From positions 1 to 64,000 of the forward strand of contig CANFSP010000003.1 in NCBI GenBank assembly GCA_947449765.1: DNA of 64,000 nt, written 5' to 3'. Below the pieces are notes generated by a model. It did not search any database, was not told the DNA's origin, and was given only the letters and a program-made list of their open reading frames with translations. Shown piece after piece: positions 25,205 through 34,198 of this stretch (position 1 is its first letter; every line of letters starts with the position of its first letter). Origin of the DNA: Actinomycetota bacterium. Lineage in GTDB: Bacteria > Actinomycetota > Actinomycetes > Actinomycetales > Microbacteriaceae. Both the position numbers and the translations under genes were made by a program.

Positions 25205-27052
25205 TTACTTCTTGTCGCCTTCGTCATCGACAACTTCAGCGTCCACGACATCCTCATCGGATGCGCTCTCGCCCGTTTCGGCTTCAGCGGCCTGCTCAGC
25301 AGATGTTGCTGCGTAAATCGCCTCACCGAGCTTGCCCTGGCTCTCGACGAGCTTGTCGTACGCGGTCTTCACCGCTGCGTCGTCGTCGCCCGCCAGTGCC
25401 GTCTTCACGGCGTCAACATCGGCTTGAACTTCAGCCTTGACGTCTTCAGGCAGCTTCTCTTCGTTCTCTTTGATCAGCTTTTCGATGGAGTAGGCGAGCT
25501 GCTCCGCGCCGTTACGCGTCTCGGCAGATTCGCGACGGGCCTTGTCTTCAGCGGCGTGCTCTTCAGCCTCGCGCACCATGCGCTCGATGTCTTCCTTAGG
25601 CAAGGATGATCCACCGGTGATGGTCATCGACTGCTCTTTGTTCGTGCCCTTGTCTTTAGCCGACACGTGAACGATGCCGTTTGCGTCGATGTCGAAGGTG
25701 ACCTCGATTTGAGGTACTCCGCGCGGTGCTGGAGCGATTCCGGTGAGTTCGAAGTTGCCCAGCGACTTGTTATCACGAGTGAACTCGCGCTCACCCTGGT
25801 AAACCTGAATGCTTACCGACGGCTGGTTGTCATCTGCCGTGGTGAAGGTTTCCGATCGCTTGGTCGGGATGGCGGTGTTGCGCTCAATGAGCTTGGTCAT
25901 GATGCCACCCTTGGTCTCGATACCGAGGCTTAGCGGGGTCACGTCGATGAGGAGAACGTCTTTACGCTCACCCTTCAACACACCCGCCTGCAGGGCAGCT
26001 CCGACGGCGACGACCTCGTCAGGGTTGACGCCCTTGTTGGGCTCCTTGCCGCCGGTCAGGCTCTTCACCAGTTCGACGACCGCGGGCATACGAGTTGATC
26101 CACCGACGAGAACCACGTGGTCGACATCGGCAACCTTGACGCCAGCTTCGCGGATGACGTCCTCGAAAGGCTTCTTGGTACGCGCGATGAGGTCCTCAGT
26201 CATTGATTCGAACTGAGCACGCGTCAGCGTCTCGTCGAGGTTTGCCGGACCGTTCTCGGTGAGCGAGAGGTAAGGCAGCTGCACGTTGGTCGTGGTTGAG
26301 CTCGACAGCTCCTTTTTGGCCTGCTCAGCGGCTTCTTTGAGACGCTGCAGAGCGATCTTGTCTTTCGACACGTCCACACCAGTCGTTTCTTTGAACTTCT
26401 TGATGAGGTGTTCCACGATGCGCTGATCCCAGTCGTCACCACCGAGTCGGTTGTCACCGGCGGTCGCACGAACCTGAATGGTCGAGAAGTCATCATCCTT
26501 ACCCACTTCGAGGAGTGAGACGTCGAACGTTCCACCACCGAGGTCGAAGACGAGGATGAGCTCGTCCTCTTTACCCTTGTCGAGCCCGTATGCGAGCGCA
26601 GCTGCGGTGGGTTCGTTGATGATGCGCAACACGTTGAGACCTGCGATCTCGCCAGCGTCCTTGGTCGCCTGACGTTCCGCGTCGTTGAAGTACGCGGGAA
26701 CGGTAATCACGGCGTCCGTGACGGTGTCGCCCAAGTACTGCTCGGCATCACGCTTGAGCTTGGCCAGGATGCGGGCCGAAATCTCTTGCGGCGTGTACTT
26801 CTTGTTATCGATATCGACCTTCCAGTCGGTACCGATGTGACGCTTGACCGACGCGATGGTGCGATCAACGTTGGTGACGGCCTGGCGCTTGGCCGGCTCG
26901 CCGACGAGCACTTCGCCGTCTTTCGTGAAGGCGACCACGGATGGCGTGGTGCGGAATCCCTCAGCGTTCGCGATAACGTTGGGCTCTCCACCTTCGAGCA
27001 CGGAAACCACCGAGTTGGTGGTTCCGAGGTCAATGCCTACTGCACGTGACAT
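25205..27052 (-). CDS. dnaK: Molecular chaperone DnaK (Hsp70)
   Basis: A 615-residue Hsp70, first gene of dnaK-grpE-dnaJ-hspR. It starts [16 protein letters not shown] (phosphate-1 loop), with the ATPase signatures [12 protein letters not shown]-like and [11 protein letters not shown], the linker [13 protein letters not shown], the substrate-binding domain and a Glu/Asp-rich tail. ATG 27052 is chosen for its AAGGAG; an upstream extension to 27094 has no support. Two HAIR-like sites lie 97 to 171 bases upstream, consistent with HspR repression. Confidence 0.98.
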   Translation of the reverse strand: MSRAVGIDLGTTNSVVSVLEGGEPNVIANAEGFRTTPSVVAFTKDGEVLVGEPAKRQAVTNVDRTIASVKRHIGTDWKVDIDNKKYTPQEISARILAKLKRDAEQYLGDTVTDAVITVPAYFNDAERQATKDAGEIAGLNVLRIINEPTAAALAYGLDKGKEDELILVFDLGGGTFDVSLLEVGKDDDFSTIQVRATAGDNRLGGDDWDQRIVEHLIKKFKETTGVDVSKDKIALQRLKEAAEQAKKELSSSTTTNVQLPYLSLTENGPANLDETLTRAQFESMTEDLIARTKKPFEDVIREAGVKVADVDHVVLVGGSTRMPAVVELVKSLTGGKEPNKGVNPDEVVAVGAALQAGVLKGERKDVLLIDVTPLSLGIETKGGIMTKLIERNTAIPTKRSETFTTADDNQPSVSIQVYQGEREFTRDNKSLGNFELTGIAPAPRGVPQIEVTFDIDANGIVHVSAKDKGTNKEQSMTITGGSSLPKEDIERMVREAEEHAAEDKARRESAETRNGAEQLAYSIEKLIKENEEKLPEDVKAEVQADVDAVKTALAGDDDAAVKTAYDKLVESQGKLGEAIYAATSAEQAAEAETGESASDEDVVDAEVVDDEGDKK

Positions 27053-27148
27053 ATGTTGTGTTTCTCCTTGTTTTCTCCGGTCACGCTGCCTCACGTGTGT
27101 GAGGTGTCGATTCCGGCAGGTCTGTTGTTGGTTAAGTTGTCACACGAA

Positions 27149-27169
27149 CTTGCGTCGTGTTGACTCAAG
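27149..27169. promoter_or_regulatory. HAIR-like HspR site 1 upstream of dnaK
   Basis: CTTGCGT-N7-ACTCAAG differs from the HAIR consensus at one arm position and has the correct 7-base spacer. It is 97 bases upstream of the dnaK ATG. Confidence 0.85.
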
Positions 27170-27202
27170 TTTGCCAGCCTGTGGATAACTTGTCAAGTCG
27201 AA

Positions 27203-27223
27203 CTTGATAAGACTCGACTCAAG
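27203..27223. promoter_or_regulatory. HAIR-like HspR site 2 between dnaK and the UMF1 transporter
   Basis: CTTGATA-N7-ACTCAAG keeps one perfect arm and a two-mismatch second arm with the 7-base spacer. An additional palindrome CTTGTCAAG lies just beside it at 27189-27197. The site is 66 bases from the divergent UMF1 gene, so it could affect both directions. Confidence 0.7.
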
Positions 27224-27288
27224 TTTGAAAAAATGAATTTTTAGTCCGACCCCTGCCCCGAACTCATTTCGCCCGCTAGCCTGAACGC

Positions 27289-28668
27289 ATGACAAGTAGC
27301 GCTGTGGATCAACCCATTCGACGTGGTCGTGTATTTGCCTGGGGCCTCTGGAACTGGGGAGCTGATGCGTACAACATCGTCATCCTCACGTTCGTCTTCT
27401 CTGTGTACATCGTGTCGAGCTACTTCGTCGACCCCGCCATTGTGGCCGCCTACAACAATGCGGGAGGCGCGTCGGGTTCGGGCCCTGCCATCGACGCTTA
27501 CAATTCCGCGATCGCCGGACTCACCGCTCAGCTCAGCTGGACCTTTATCATCGCGGGAATTCTCATGGCCCTGGTGGCCCCTCTGGTTGGTCGCGCTGCC
27601 GATCGCGGCGGTCACCGCAAGATGTGGCTGGGCATCTACACCGGCCTCATGATCCTGTCGTGCGCGACGCTGTTCTTTGTTCAGGGTCAACCGTCCTTCT
27701 TCTGGTTCGGCGTCATCATGCTCGCCGTTGGCGGCGTGTTCTATGAACTCGCGAGCGTGAACTACAACGCCATGCTCACCCAGATCTCCACTCGTAAAAA
27801 CATCGGTCGCGTTTCCGGGTTCGGTTGGGGAATGGGGTATTTGGGTGGCATCGTGTTGCTCATCCTCGCGCTTGTTGGCTTCATCTTCGGCGACGGGCCC
27901 TACTGGTTTGGCGTGACGAGTGACGACGGCATGAACATCCGCATGATCGCCGTGCTGGTCACAATCTGGTGCATCATCTTCACCATTCCCGTCTTGTTCT
28001 CCGTTGAAGAGAATCGTGCACTTGCACCCGGATCGCGCGCAGGCTTCATCGAGGCTTATCGGGCAATCGGTCGTAGCATCCGCGATTTGTTCAATAACGA
28101 TCGACGCACGTTCAACTTTCTGCTTGCCTCGATGATTTTCCGGGATGGTCTCGCCGCCGTCTTTACATTTGGTGGCATTCTGGCCGCCACCGTGTTTGGG
28201 TTCTCAAAGACCGAAGTAATTCTGTTCGCCATTGGGGCGAACGTTGTCGCCGGAATCGGTGTCTTTCTTGGCGGTCTGTTTGACGACATCATCGGACCCA
28301 AGCGCGTGATTGTCGTGGCGCTGTCCGTCATCTCCCTGGTCGGCCTTGGCCTGTTCTTCTTCCACGACGGCGGTCAGATCGTTTTCTGGGTTGGTGGCCT
28401 ACTCCTCGGCTTCTGCGTCGGACCCGCACAGTCCGCCTCACGTTCATTGATGGCGCGCCTCGCGCCCGCCGGTAAAGAGGGCGAGATTTTCGGACTCTAC
28501 GCGTTCACCGGACGCGCCACGGTCTACATCGGAACCGCGCTCTTCGGACTCTTCGTCGCCATCTCTGGCGCCACCTACTGGGGAATCCTGGGAATCATCC
28601 TCGTCGTACTCGCGGGACTCATCATGTTGCTGCCCATCAAGGTGGACCGCATCAACCACGAGGTCTAG
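27289..28668 (+). CDS. UMF1/Atg22-like MFS transporter
   Basis: A 459-residue, 12-helix major facilitator of the UMF1 (Atg22-like) family. It shows the family start VFAWGLWNWGADAYNIVI, an extended first periplasmic loop, GRAADRGGHRK, and the central LTQISTRKNIGRVSGFGWGMGYLGG. Yeast Atg22 exports amino acids from the vacuole; the bacterial substrate is not established. ATG 27289 is six bases after TAGCCT (leaderless). Its stop codon directly abuts that of the convergent crtEb, with no spacer at all. Confidence 0.88.
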   Translation: MTSSAVDQPIRRGRVFAWGLWNWGADAYNIVILTFVFSVYIVSSYFVDPAIVAAYNNAGGASGSGPAIDAYNSAIAGLTAQLSWTFIIAGILMALVAPLVGRAADRGGHRKMWLGIYTGLMILSCATLFFVQGQPSFFWFGVIMLAVGGVFYELASVNYNAMLTQISTRKNIGRVSGFGWGMGYLGGIVLLILALVGFIFGDGPYWFGVTSDDGMNIRMIAVLVTIWCIIFTIPVLFSVEENRALAPGSRAGFIEAYRAIGRSIRDLFNNDRRTFNFLLASMIFRDGLAAVFTFGGILAATVFGFSKTEVILFAIGANVVAGIGVFLGGLFDDIIGPKRVIVVALSVISLVGLGLFFFHDGGQIVFWVGGLLLGFCVGPAQSASRSLMARLAPAGKEGEIFGLYAFTGRATVYIGTALFGLFVAISGATYWGILGIILVVLAGLIMLLPIKVDRINHEV

Positions 28669-29550
28669 CTAGATAAACAGCCAGTGCAGGATGAGCAGGA
28701 TCGTCACGACGAATCCTGCAACAAAGTTGATGGCTAAGAAGAATCTCCAGCCGCGGTTTGCCCGTTCGGCATCCGCGTCGCGAAGCCTGACAAAAGGCGC
28801 CACCATGACGATGTACGGGATGCACACGAAGGCCGCATAAAAAACTGGCCAGGCTGCTTTGCCCGTTCCCGCGGCTGCCACCAGAAAGACGGCGGCTAGC
28901 GCATACGCCACGAGGGCGAACCGTGATGTCCAGGCCGCTCCGAAGACGGTGGCAATCGACGAAAGTCCACCTTCGCGATCGGCGTTGATGTCCTGCACCG
29001 CTCCGAATGCGTGCGAGGCAATTCCCCAGAGAAAAAACGCCGCAAGAATGAGCCACAGTGCCGGCGTAAAAACTGCTCCGGCGAGAACGAGGCCGTAAAC
29101 AGCCGGGCTCACGAAGTGCGTGCTCGACGTGAGCGAGTCCAACACCGGAACCTCCTTGAAGCGAAGACCCTTCATCGAATAGGCAATGACGGCAAATAGG
29201 CTCACCGCGAGCACTGCCCACGAAGCTGGGTTGCCCACGACCGCGAGATAAATCACAAACGGCAGACACAAGATGAGTGATGCCCACAGGATAAAAGGAT
29301 GCAGGGATCGGTCGAGAACCGCTCCCTCGACACCGCCTTTGCGCGGGTTGCGCAGGTCTGATTCGTAATCGAACACGTCGTTGATGCCGTACATCGCGAC
29401 GTTATAGGGAATGAGAAAGAAGACTGTGCCGACGATGAACGTCAGGTCAATCTGACGAGTTGTCATGAGGTAGGCCGCCGCAAAAGGAAAAGCCGTGTTC
29501 ACCCACGACAGAGGTCGCGACGAGACGAATAGTTGCACCAACGGCTTCAC
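28669..29550 (-). CDS. crtEb: Lycopene elongase / UbiA-family prenyltransferase
   Basis: A 293-residue polytopic prenyltransferase, last gene of the carotenoid operon. The two Asp-rich motifs NDVFDYESD (about residues 56-64) and DINADREGG mark UbiA enzymes. In C50 pathways CrtEb adds C5 units from DMAPP to both ends of lycopene, giving flavuxanthin-type intermediates. About eight membrane helices are visible. Its ATG overlaps the crtYf stop by 4 bases. The operon context makes lycopene elongase much more likely than a quinone prenyltransferase. Confidence 0.9.
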   Translation of the reverse strand: MKPLVQLFVSSRPLSWVNTAFPFAAAYLMTTRQIDLTFIVGTVFFLIPYNVAMYGINDVFDYESDLRNPRKGGVEGAVLDRSLHPFILWASLILCLPFVIYLAVVGNPASWAVLAVSLFAVIAYSMKGLRFKEVPVLDSLTSSTHFVSPAVYGLVLAGAVFTPALWLILAAFFLWGIASHAFGAVQDINADREGGLSSIATVFGAAWTSRFALVAYALAAVFLVAAAGTGKAAWPVFYAAFVCIPYIVMVAPFVRLRDADAERANRGWRFFLAINFVAGFVVTILLILHWLFI

Positions 29551-29981
29551 TGCGACGTATCCTCCCGGTGTCGAGCACGGGCGTGCCCAAGCAATCCCCA
29601 GAGCGTCGGAGCCACGAGTACGACGGCGAGCGAATAGGCGAAATCCTCGATCGGGATGAGTCCGAGATAGACGCCGCTCAGAGCGTCGGCGTGATACGCC
29701 ACAATTCCCAAACCAATGATGACGTTGTCAAAAATCGCGGTCAGTGCCGCTACGACCAGAAAGGTGATCACGTACTTGACCAGCAGTGCGGACCTCGTTC
29801 GACCGGGTGCCCTGACGTTCGCCGGTGCTGCTTCCTGAGTCGATGTAGTTCCACGTGCAGCAGCTGACAAACGCCGCGAGCGAGCCGAGCGACGCATCAT
29901 CATGCCAATGCTCAACATCGCGACTATGAAGAATACGAGAGCCGCACCAACGAAGATCAGATTAAGTTCGTGGTAGGTCAT
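29547..29981 (-). CDS. crtYf: C50 carotenoid cyclase subunit (CrtYf-like)
   Basis: A 144-residue membrane protein of the heterodimeric lycopene-cyclase-domain type. It starts MTYHELNLIFVGAALVFF, followed by an Arg/Ser-rich cytoplasmic segment (about residues 32-65) and two further spans with YLGLIPIEDFAYSLAVVLVAP; the IPIEDF motif is the catalytic signature of this cyclase fold. ATG 29981 is used because it gives a 4-base ATGA overlap with the crtYe stop; a longer frame to 30017 would run inside crtYe. Ring type (epsilon, beta or gamma) cannot be told. Confidence 0.88.
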   Translation of the reverse strand: MTYHELNLIFVGAALVFFIVAMLSIGMMMRRSARSRRLSAAARGTTSTQEAAPANVRAPGRTRSALLVKYVITFLVVAALTAIFDNVIIGLGIVAYHADALSGVYLGLIPIEDFAYSLAVVLVAPTLWGLLGHARARHREDTSQ

Positions 29982-30322
29982 GGATGACCGTCCGGGCGCG
30001 TGCGGGTGAGCATCCACTCATGAATCCGGCCAAGGCCGTTGAACGTGTTCATCGTGACATAGCCCAGAAGGATGAGAAAAAAGACCTCTTCGAGCGGAAA
30101 ATCGGGGGCGAGAAACACCCCGGTCAGCCACTGGCGTGATCCGGTGAAGAAGATGCCGGCGGAAATGCCGACAACGTCCCACACCACGAAAAAGACCACT
30201 GTCACCGCCAGCACGATGGCTGCCCGAATCGCGTGGGCAAAGAAAAACAGCTTGTAGCGCCAATCAAGAATAATCATCCCGGCGAGGGAAAACAGCAACC
30301 CACCAAGATAAAGCGCGCTCAT
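29978..30322 (-). CDS. crtYe: C50 carotenoid cyclase subunit (CrtYe-like)
   Basis: A 114-residue partner subunit of the heterodimeric carotenoid cyclase. Three membrane spans are visible, with LDWRYKLFFF after the first and PDFPLEEVFFLILLGY in the last; PLEEVFF is the counterpart of the IEDF motif in CrtYf. It is translationally coupled to crtI upstream and crtYf downstream by 4-base overlaps. Together the pair cyclises the elongated C50 chain to products such as decaprenoxanthin, sarcinaxanthin or C.p.450. Confidence 0.88.
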   Translation of the reverse strand: MSALYLGGLLFSLAGMIILDWRYKLFFFAHAIRAAIVLAVTVVFFVVWDVVGISAGIFFTGSRQWLTGVFLAPDFPLEEVFFLILLGYVTMNTFNGLGRIHEWMLTRTRPDGHP

Positions 30323-31935
30323 CGATCGACCGTGGGGAAAAGTGGTTCGGGCAGGGGCTCAGTCGAAACATCGCCACGGAGGCGTTTGATGACCAACTCC
30401 GCGCTGATCAAACACATGGGCAAGCCGATTCCCGGGATGGTAGACCCACCGGCGTAGTAGAGCCCATCCACTTTGGTACTGACGTTACCTGCGCGGTAGA
30501 AGGCGCTTTGGCTCAGCACGTGGCTTGGGCCGAGGGCAGTGCCGTTCCACGCGTTGAGATCCTCCGCGAAATCCTCGGGGCCGATCGTGCGTCGGAGAGT
30601 AATCCGCTTGGCGAAGTCGGGGATGTCTGCCCACGTGGCGATCTGAGCGATAGCGGCGTCGGCAATGGCTTCTACGGTCTTGCCGCCCTTGCCGGCGAGC
30701 CCACCTTTGCCAAGAGATACATCGGCCGGTACGGGAACCAGCACAAAAATGTTCGTGTCCCCCGCGGGCGCAACATCCGCGTCGCTGGCGCTTGGCTTGC
30801 AGACATAAAAGGATGCGGGATTGGGAACCGACGACGGGTTGCCAAAGATGCGACCGAAATTGTCCTGCCAGTCTTCGGTGAAGAAGAGTGTGTGGTGCTT
30901 GAGCTGAGGCACTTCTCCTGACACCCCGAGATACATCAGCACTGCTGAGGGGCCGGCAATCCGCTCCGTCCACCACGACTGTGGATAGGTCTGCAGTTTT
31001 TCCGGCAGCAGCTGAGTTTCACTGAAGTGCAGGTCGGCAGCGGACACGACGACATCCGCCTCTATTTCAATCTGGCGATTCTTTGGCCCACGGTATTCCA
31101 CTCCGCGCACTCGGGGTTTGCGCCCTGTCGAATCGTCAACCAAGATTTTGGTCACCGGAGACCCCTGGAGCACGGTGACACCCTCAGCTTTTGCCAACTC
31201 GGCAATGGTGGCAATCACGCGGGCAAACCCACCTTGGGGATACAGCACACCATCTTCAAGATCGAGGTAACTCATCAAGTGGTAGATGCTTGGCGTATTG
31301 AACGGGCTTGCACCCAAGAACACCGCGGGGTAACCCAAGATTTGTTGCAGGCGATTCGAGCTCACGTGTCTCGCGGCGAATTGGGAGAGTGTCTCTCGCA
31401 GCAGCCTGATCAGGCGCGGAGCCCGAGCGAGAACGTCACCTCTCACGAGGGAGGCCTTGCGTTCAAACGTGTTGTAGAGAAAGCGCAACTTCGCGAGGTG
31501 GTAGGCCTCTTTAGCCGAATCGAGATATTTCTCCATGGGCTTGCGCGAACCCGGCTCGATGCTTTCGAACAGCTCGAGGTTCGTCTCGCGATCCGACGTG
31601 ACGTCAACAACGGCCGGCTGTTCTCGCTTGCCAGATGAGTCGTGCAAGCCTTCAAAGTAGACCCGATAGGCAGGATCGAGTTTCAGCAACTCGAGTTGCT
31701 CCTCGGCTGACGAACCGAGCAACCGGTAGAAGTGATCAAAGACCTCAGGCATGAGATACCACGAGGGGCCGGTGTCAAAGCGGAATCCGTCCTTCTCCCA
31801 CGAGCCAGCCCGACCGCCCAAGCCGTTGTTCTTTTCGAGCAGGGTGACGTCGTAGCCGTCCCGCGCCATGAGCGCTGCCGTTGCTAGCCCGGCGATGCCG
31901 CCCCCGATGACTACTGCTTTGGTTGCGTGTGTCAC
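30319..31935 (-). CDS. crtI: Phytoene desaturase (lycopene-forming)
   Basis: A 538-residue FAD-dependent desaturase converting phytoene to lycopene. The N-terminal dinucleotide fold is VVIGGGIAGLATAALMARDGYDV, followed by the CrtI block LLEKNNGLGGRAGSWEKDGFRFDTGPSWYLMP, and the C-terminal FAD motif GLYYAGGSTIPGIGLPMCLISAELV. The length fits bacterial CrtI (about 490-550). Its ATG overlaps the crtB stop and its stop overlaps the crtYe start, each by 4 bases. Confidence 0.96.
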   Translation of the reverse strand: MTHATKAVVIGGGIAGLATAALMARDGYDVTLLEKNNGLGGRAGSWEKDGFRFDTGPSWYLMPEVFDHFYRLLGSSAEEQLELLKLDPAYRVYFEGLHDSSGKREQPAVVDVTSDRETNLELFESIEPGSRKPMEKYLDSAKEAYHLAKLRFLYNTFERKASLVRGDVLARAPRLIRLLRETLSQFAARHVSSNRLQQILGYPAVFLGASPFNTPSIYHLMSYLDLEDGVLYPQGGFARVIATIAELAKAEGVTVLQGSPVTKILVDDSTGRKPRVRGVEYRGPKNRQIEIEADVVVSAADLHFSETQLLPEKLQTYPQSWWTERIAGPSAVLMYLGVSGEVPQLKHHTLFFTEDWQDNFGRIFGNPSSVPNPASFYVCKPSASDADVAPAGDTNIFVLVPVPADVSLGKGGLAGKGGKTVEAIADAAIAQIATWADIPDFAKRITLRRTIGPEDFAEDLNAWNGTALGPSHVLSQSAFYRAGNVSTKVDGLYYAGGSTIPGIGLPMCLISAELVIKRLRGDVSTEPLPEPLFPTVDR

Positions 31936-32852
31936 TTAAATCTGACCCTTCCACTTATCGCTGTGAGGAGAAGCCAGAGCTTGGTGAGCCCGGGTACTCG
32001 GATTCGTCTCGTCTTAATAACCTCGACTGGAGTCTTGGCGACGCGACGATTGAGTTCAGCAAACAGCAGTTGAGCTAAGTAAACCGCACGTCGACTGCTT
32101 TTGGGCAATCGTGCAACCGCCCGGGCTGAGACAGCTAAATCAGCGTCGATGTTCGCAACCAAGGCCATCTTTCCGGTCTCGGTGAGCTGGGAAACATCCA
32201 CGTCCGGAAAATATGCGCGCCCGAGCCCATCGAGGTCGGCGGCCAGGTCGCGCAAGAAATTTACCTTTTGAAAAGCGGCTCCAAGCGCCCGCGCGCCCTC
32301 GACGAAACTCTCGCGCTCTGCTGACGAAAATGTGCCGTCCGCAAGGAAAGCCTCAAGGCACATGAGACCAACGACTTCAGCGGAGCCGTAGACATAACTC
32401 GCGAAGCTCTCCGGCGTGTGCACGGTCTCGGTAATGTCAGCCCGCATTGAGGCAAAGAACGGACGGGTCAGCTCGGCTGAAATACCCGTGGCCCTCGCGG
32501 TGCGAGCAAACGCGTGAACGACGAGATTGGAACTGAACCCGTGTTGCATCGCCCACTCGGTTTGTTGCTCAAGCTCGTCGAGGCTGTGGCGAATCTGTTC
32601 GGGCGTGCATCCAGCCTCTGCGGCAACACCATCGACTATCTCATCGGCGAGGCGAACCAGCGCATAAATATCCTCAACCTGTCCGCGCACGGGCTGACTT
32701 AAGAGGCGAGTGGCCATCCCAAATGACGTTGAATAGCGGTAGATGACAGATCGCGCTGTGAAATGAGCGACCCCGTTGTAGCGTTGGCTTTGCGCGGAGT
32801 CCAGCCGAGGCGTCTCGGGAGAAGTCTTGGCTATTTTGTCTGTAAGAACCAC
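31932..32852 (-). CDS. crtB: Phytoene synthase
   Basis: A 306-residue squalene/phytoene synthase that joins two GGPP molecules, first gene of the carotenoid operon. The two Asp-rich substrate sites are LVRLADEIVDG (about residues 67-77) and RDLAADLDGLGRAYFP. The N-terminus includes YSTSFGMATRLL, as in the family. Start is GTG 32852, six bases after TAGTCT, so the operon transcript is predicted to be leaderless. It is divergent from idi. No GGPP synthase (crtE) is present in the window to supply the substrate. Confidence 0.95.
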   Translation of the reverse strand: MVLTDKIAKTSPETPRLDSAQSQRYNGVAHFTARSVIYRYSTSFGMATRLLSQPVRGQVEDIYALVRLADEIVDGVAAEAGCTPEQIRHSLDELEQQTEWAMQHGFSSNLVVHAFARTARATGISAELTRPFFASMRADITETVHTPESFASYVYGSAEVVGLMCLEAFLADGTFSSAERESFVEGARALGAAFQKVNFLRDLAADLDGLGRAYFPDVDVSQLTETGKMALVANIDADLAVSARAVARLPKSSRRAVYLAQLLFAELNRRVAKTPVEVIKTRRIRVPGLTKLWLLLTAISGRVRFK

Positions 32853-32857
32853 GCTTT

Positions 32858-32864
32858 TAGACTA
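32858..32864. promoter_or_regulatory. Shared -10 element of crtB and idi
   Basis: TAGACTA reads as TAGACT on the plus strand (32858-32863, toward idi) and TAGTCT on the minus strand (32864-32859, toward crtB). It lies 6 bases from the crtB GTG and about 46 from the idi start. No good -35 was recognised for either direction. Confidence 0.55.
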
Positions 32865-32909
32865 GACCGGAAGGTCCCCACCATTTTTAAAACCACACGC
32901 GGAGGTGTC

Positions 32910-33446
32910 GTGCTTACTCCTGAACTTGTGGTCCTCGTGGACGACTTAGGACAACCACTCGGAAGTCACGATAAGTCGACAGTCCACACAGAAGAGACGC
33001 CGCTTCACCTCGCTTTTTCATGCCACGTGTTCGACGATTCAGGCCGGCTTCTCGTCACACGCCGAGCCCTCGACAAGAAGACGTGGCCGGGCGTGTGGAC
33101 GAACTCGTTCTGCGGTCACCCTGGTCCCGGTGAGGACTCGGTGGATGCGTTGCACCGCCGAGCCGAGCGAGAGCTCGGCATGACCGTGACGGATGTTCGC
33201 ATCGCGATTCCGGAATTTCGCTACCGCGCGGTTGATGCCAGTGGTGTCGTGGAGAACGAAATTTGTCCCGTGTACATCGCGCGCGCATCGAGCGACCCAC
33301 GACCGGCTCCCGATGAGGTCGTCGAGTTCTACTGGGCAGACACGCTCGAACTTCTCGCTGCCGTGACAGCCACCCCCTGGGCATTCAGCCCCTGGTTGAC
33401 ACTTCAGTTACCCGAGCTAGCCGCCCGCGGCACTCTTTCGATTTAG
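32910..33446 (+). CDS. idi: Isopentenyl-diphosphate delta-isomerase, type I
   Basis: A 178-residue Nudix-fold isomerase converting IPP to DMAPP, the C5 donor needed by CrtEb and for prenyl chain starts. It contains the active Cys in WTNSFCGHPGPGE, the Nudix-like RRAERELGM, and the active Glu in ENEICPVY. GTG 32910 is selected because GGAGG (32901-32905) stands in front and the length equals that of typical Idi; the longer frame from 32763 would run antisense through crtB and its promoter. Divergent from the crt operon, as in other C50 producers. Confidence 0.93.
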   Translation: MLTPELVVLVDDLGQPLGSHDKSTVHTEETPLHLAFSCHVFDDSGRLLVTRRALDKKTWPGVWTNSFCGHPGPGEDSVDALHRRAERELGMTVTDVRIAIPEFRYRAVDASGVVENEICPVYIARASSDPRPAPDEVVEFYWADTLELLAAVTATPWAFSPWLTLQLPELAARGTLSI

Positions 33447-33509
33447 GCAAACCATGGCTTCGAGTGAGCTTTTCGGAATCATCGACAACCCCCACTTCCC
33501 AGCGCGCAA

Positions 33510-34115
33510 CTAGCCGCCGACGGCACCCGCATCCGTGGCACTTACGTCGGTGAGATGGAAGTTCATGAAGGAACGCGACGCTGTCGGCCCGCGCTGGCCG
33601 AGGTAGCGCGACTTGTAGTCAGCCGAACCGTAGGGCTTTTCTGAGGGCGAGGACAGCTTGAAGAAACAGAGCTGACCGATTTTCATGCCCGGCCAGAGTT
33701 TGATGGGCAAGGTCGCCATGTTTGACAACTCGAGAGTGACGTGACCCGAGAATCCCGGGTCGATGAAGCCTGCGGTCGAGTGAGTGAGTAACCCAAGGCG
33801 ACCAAGTGAACTCTTTCCCTCGAGCCGCGCAGCCAGATCGTCGGGCAGGGTGACCTGCTCATAAGTCGCCCCAAGAACAAACTCACCGGGGTGCAGGATG
33901 AACGGCTGGTCCGGCTCTACTTCAATCAGTCGGGTAAGTTCCGACTGATCCTCGCGAGGATCAATGTAGGGATACTTGTGGTTGTCGAAGAGGCGAAAGT
34001 ATCGATCGATACGCACATCAATGCTCGACGGCTGAATCATCGAGGCGTCATACGGGTCAAGTTTGACTCTGCCGGCGTCGAGCTCAGCACGAATGTCACG
34101 GTCAGACAAAAGCAT
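33510..34115 (-). CDS. dcd: dCTP deaminase
   Basis: A 201-residue trimeric nucleotide enzyme converting dCTP to dUTP. It has [12 protein letters not shown], the nucleotide-binding [10 protein letters not shown], and the catalytic-Glu block [14 protein letters not shown], followed by the C-terminal [21 protein letters not shown] lid. Mycobacterial Dcd also hydrolyses dUTP to dUMP; whether this one is bifunctional cannot be judged by eye. ATG 34115 follows TAGACT by 6 bases (leaderless). Confidence 0.96.
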   Translation of the reverse strand: MLLSDRDIRAELDAGRVKLDPYDASMIQPSSIDVRIDRYFRLFDNHKYPYIDPREDQSELTRLIEVEPDQPFILHPGEFVLGATYEQVTLPDDLAARLEGKSSLGRLGLLTHSTAGFIDPGFSGHVTLELSNMATLPIKLWPGMKIGQLCFFKLSSPSEKPYGSADYKSRYLGQRGPTASRSFMNFHLTDVSATDAGAVGG

Positions 34116-34198
34116 GGTGCAAGTCTACTTTGGCGAGACGTTTCCAACCCGGTCACGCATCGCCTATGCTGTTTCGTATACGATTTTGAGAGGCAATC

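Noticed and set aside
27180-27188. Replication origin suspected from a perfect DnaA box
   Set aside because: Only a single 9-mer is seen; one such match in 64 kb is expected by chance, and no dnaA/dnaN or AT-rich region is nearby.
32763-32909. N-terminal extension of idi
   Set aside because: It would overlap crtB and the promoter region; Idi homology and the GGAGG site place the start at 32910.
33454-33513. 19-codon [22 protein letters not shown] between idi and dcd
   Set aside because: It has no convincing Shine-Dalgarno or relatives that I know and its end overlaps the dcd stop. It may be a chance frame or a relic.
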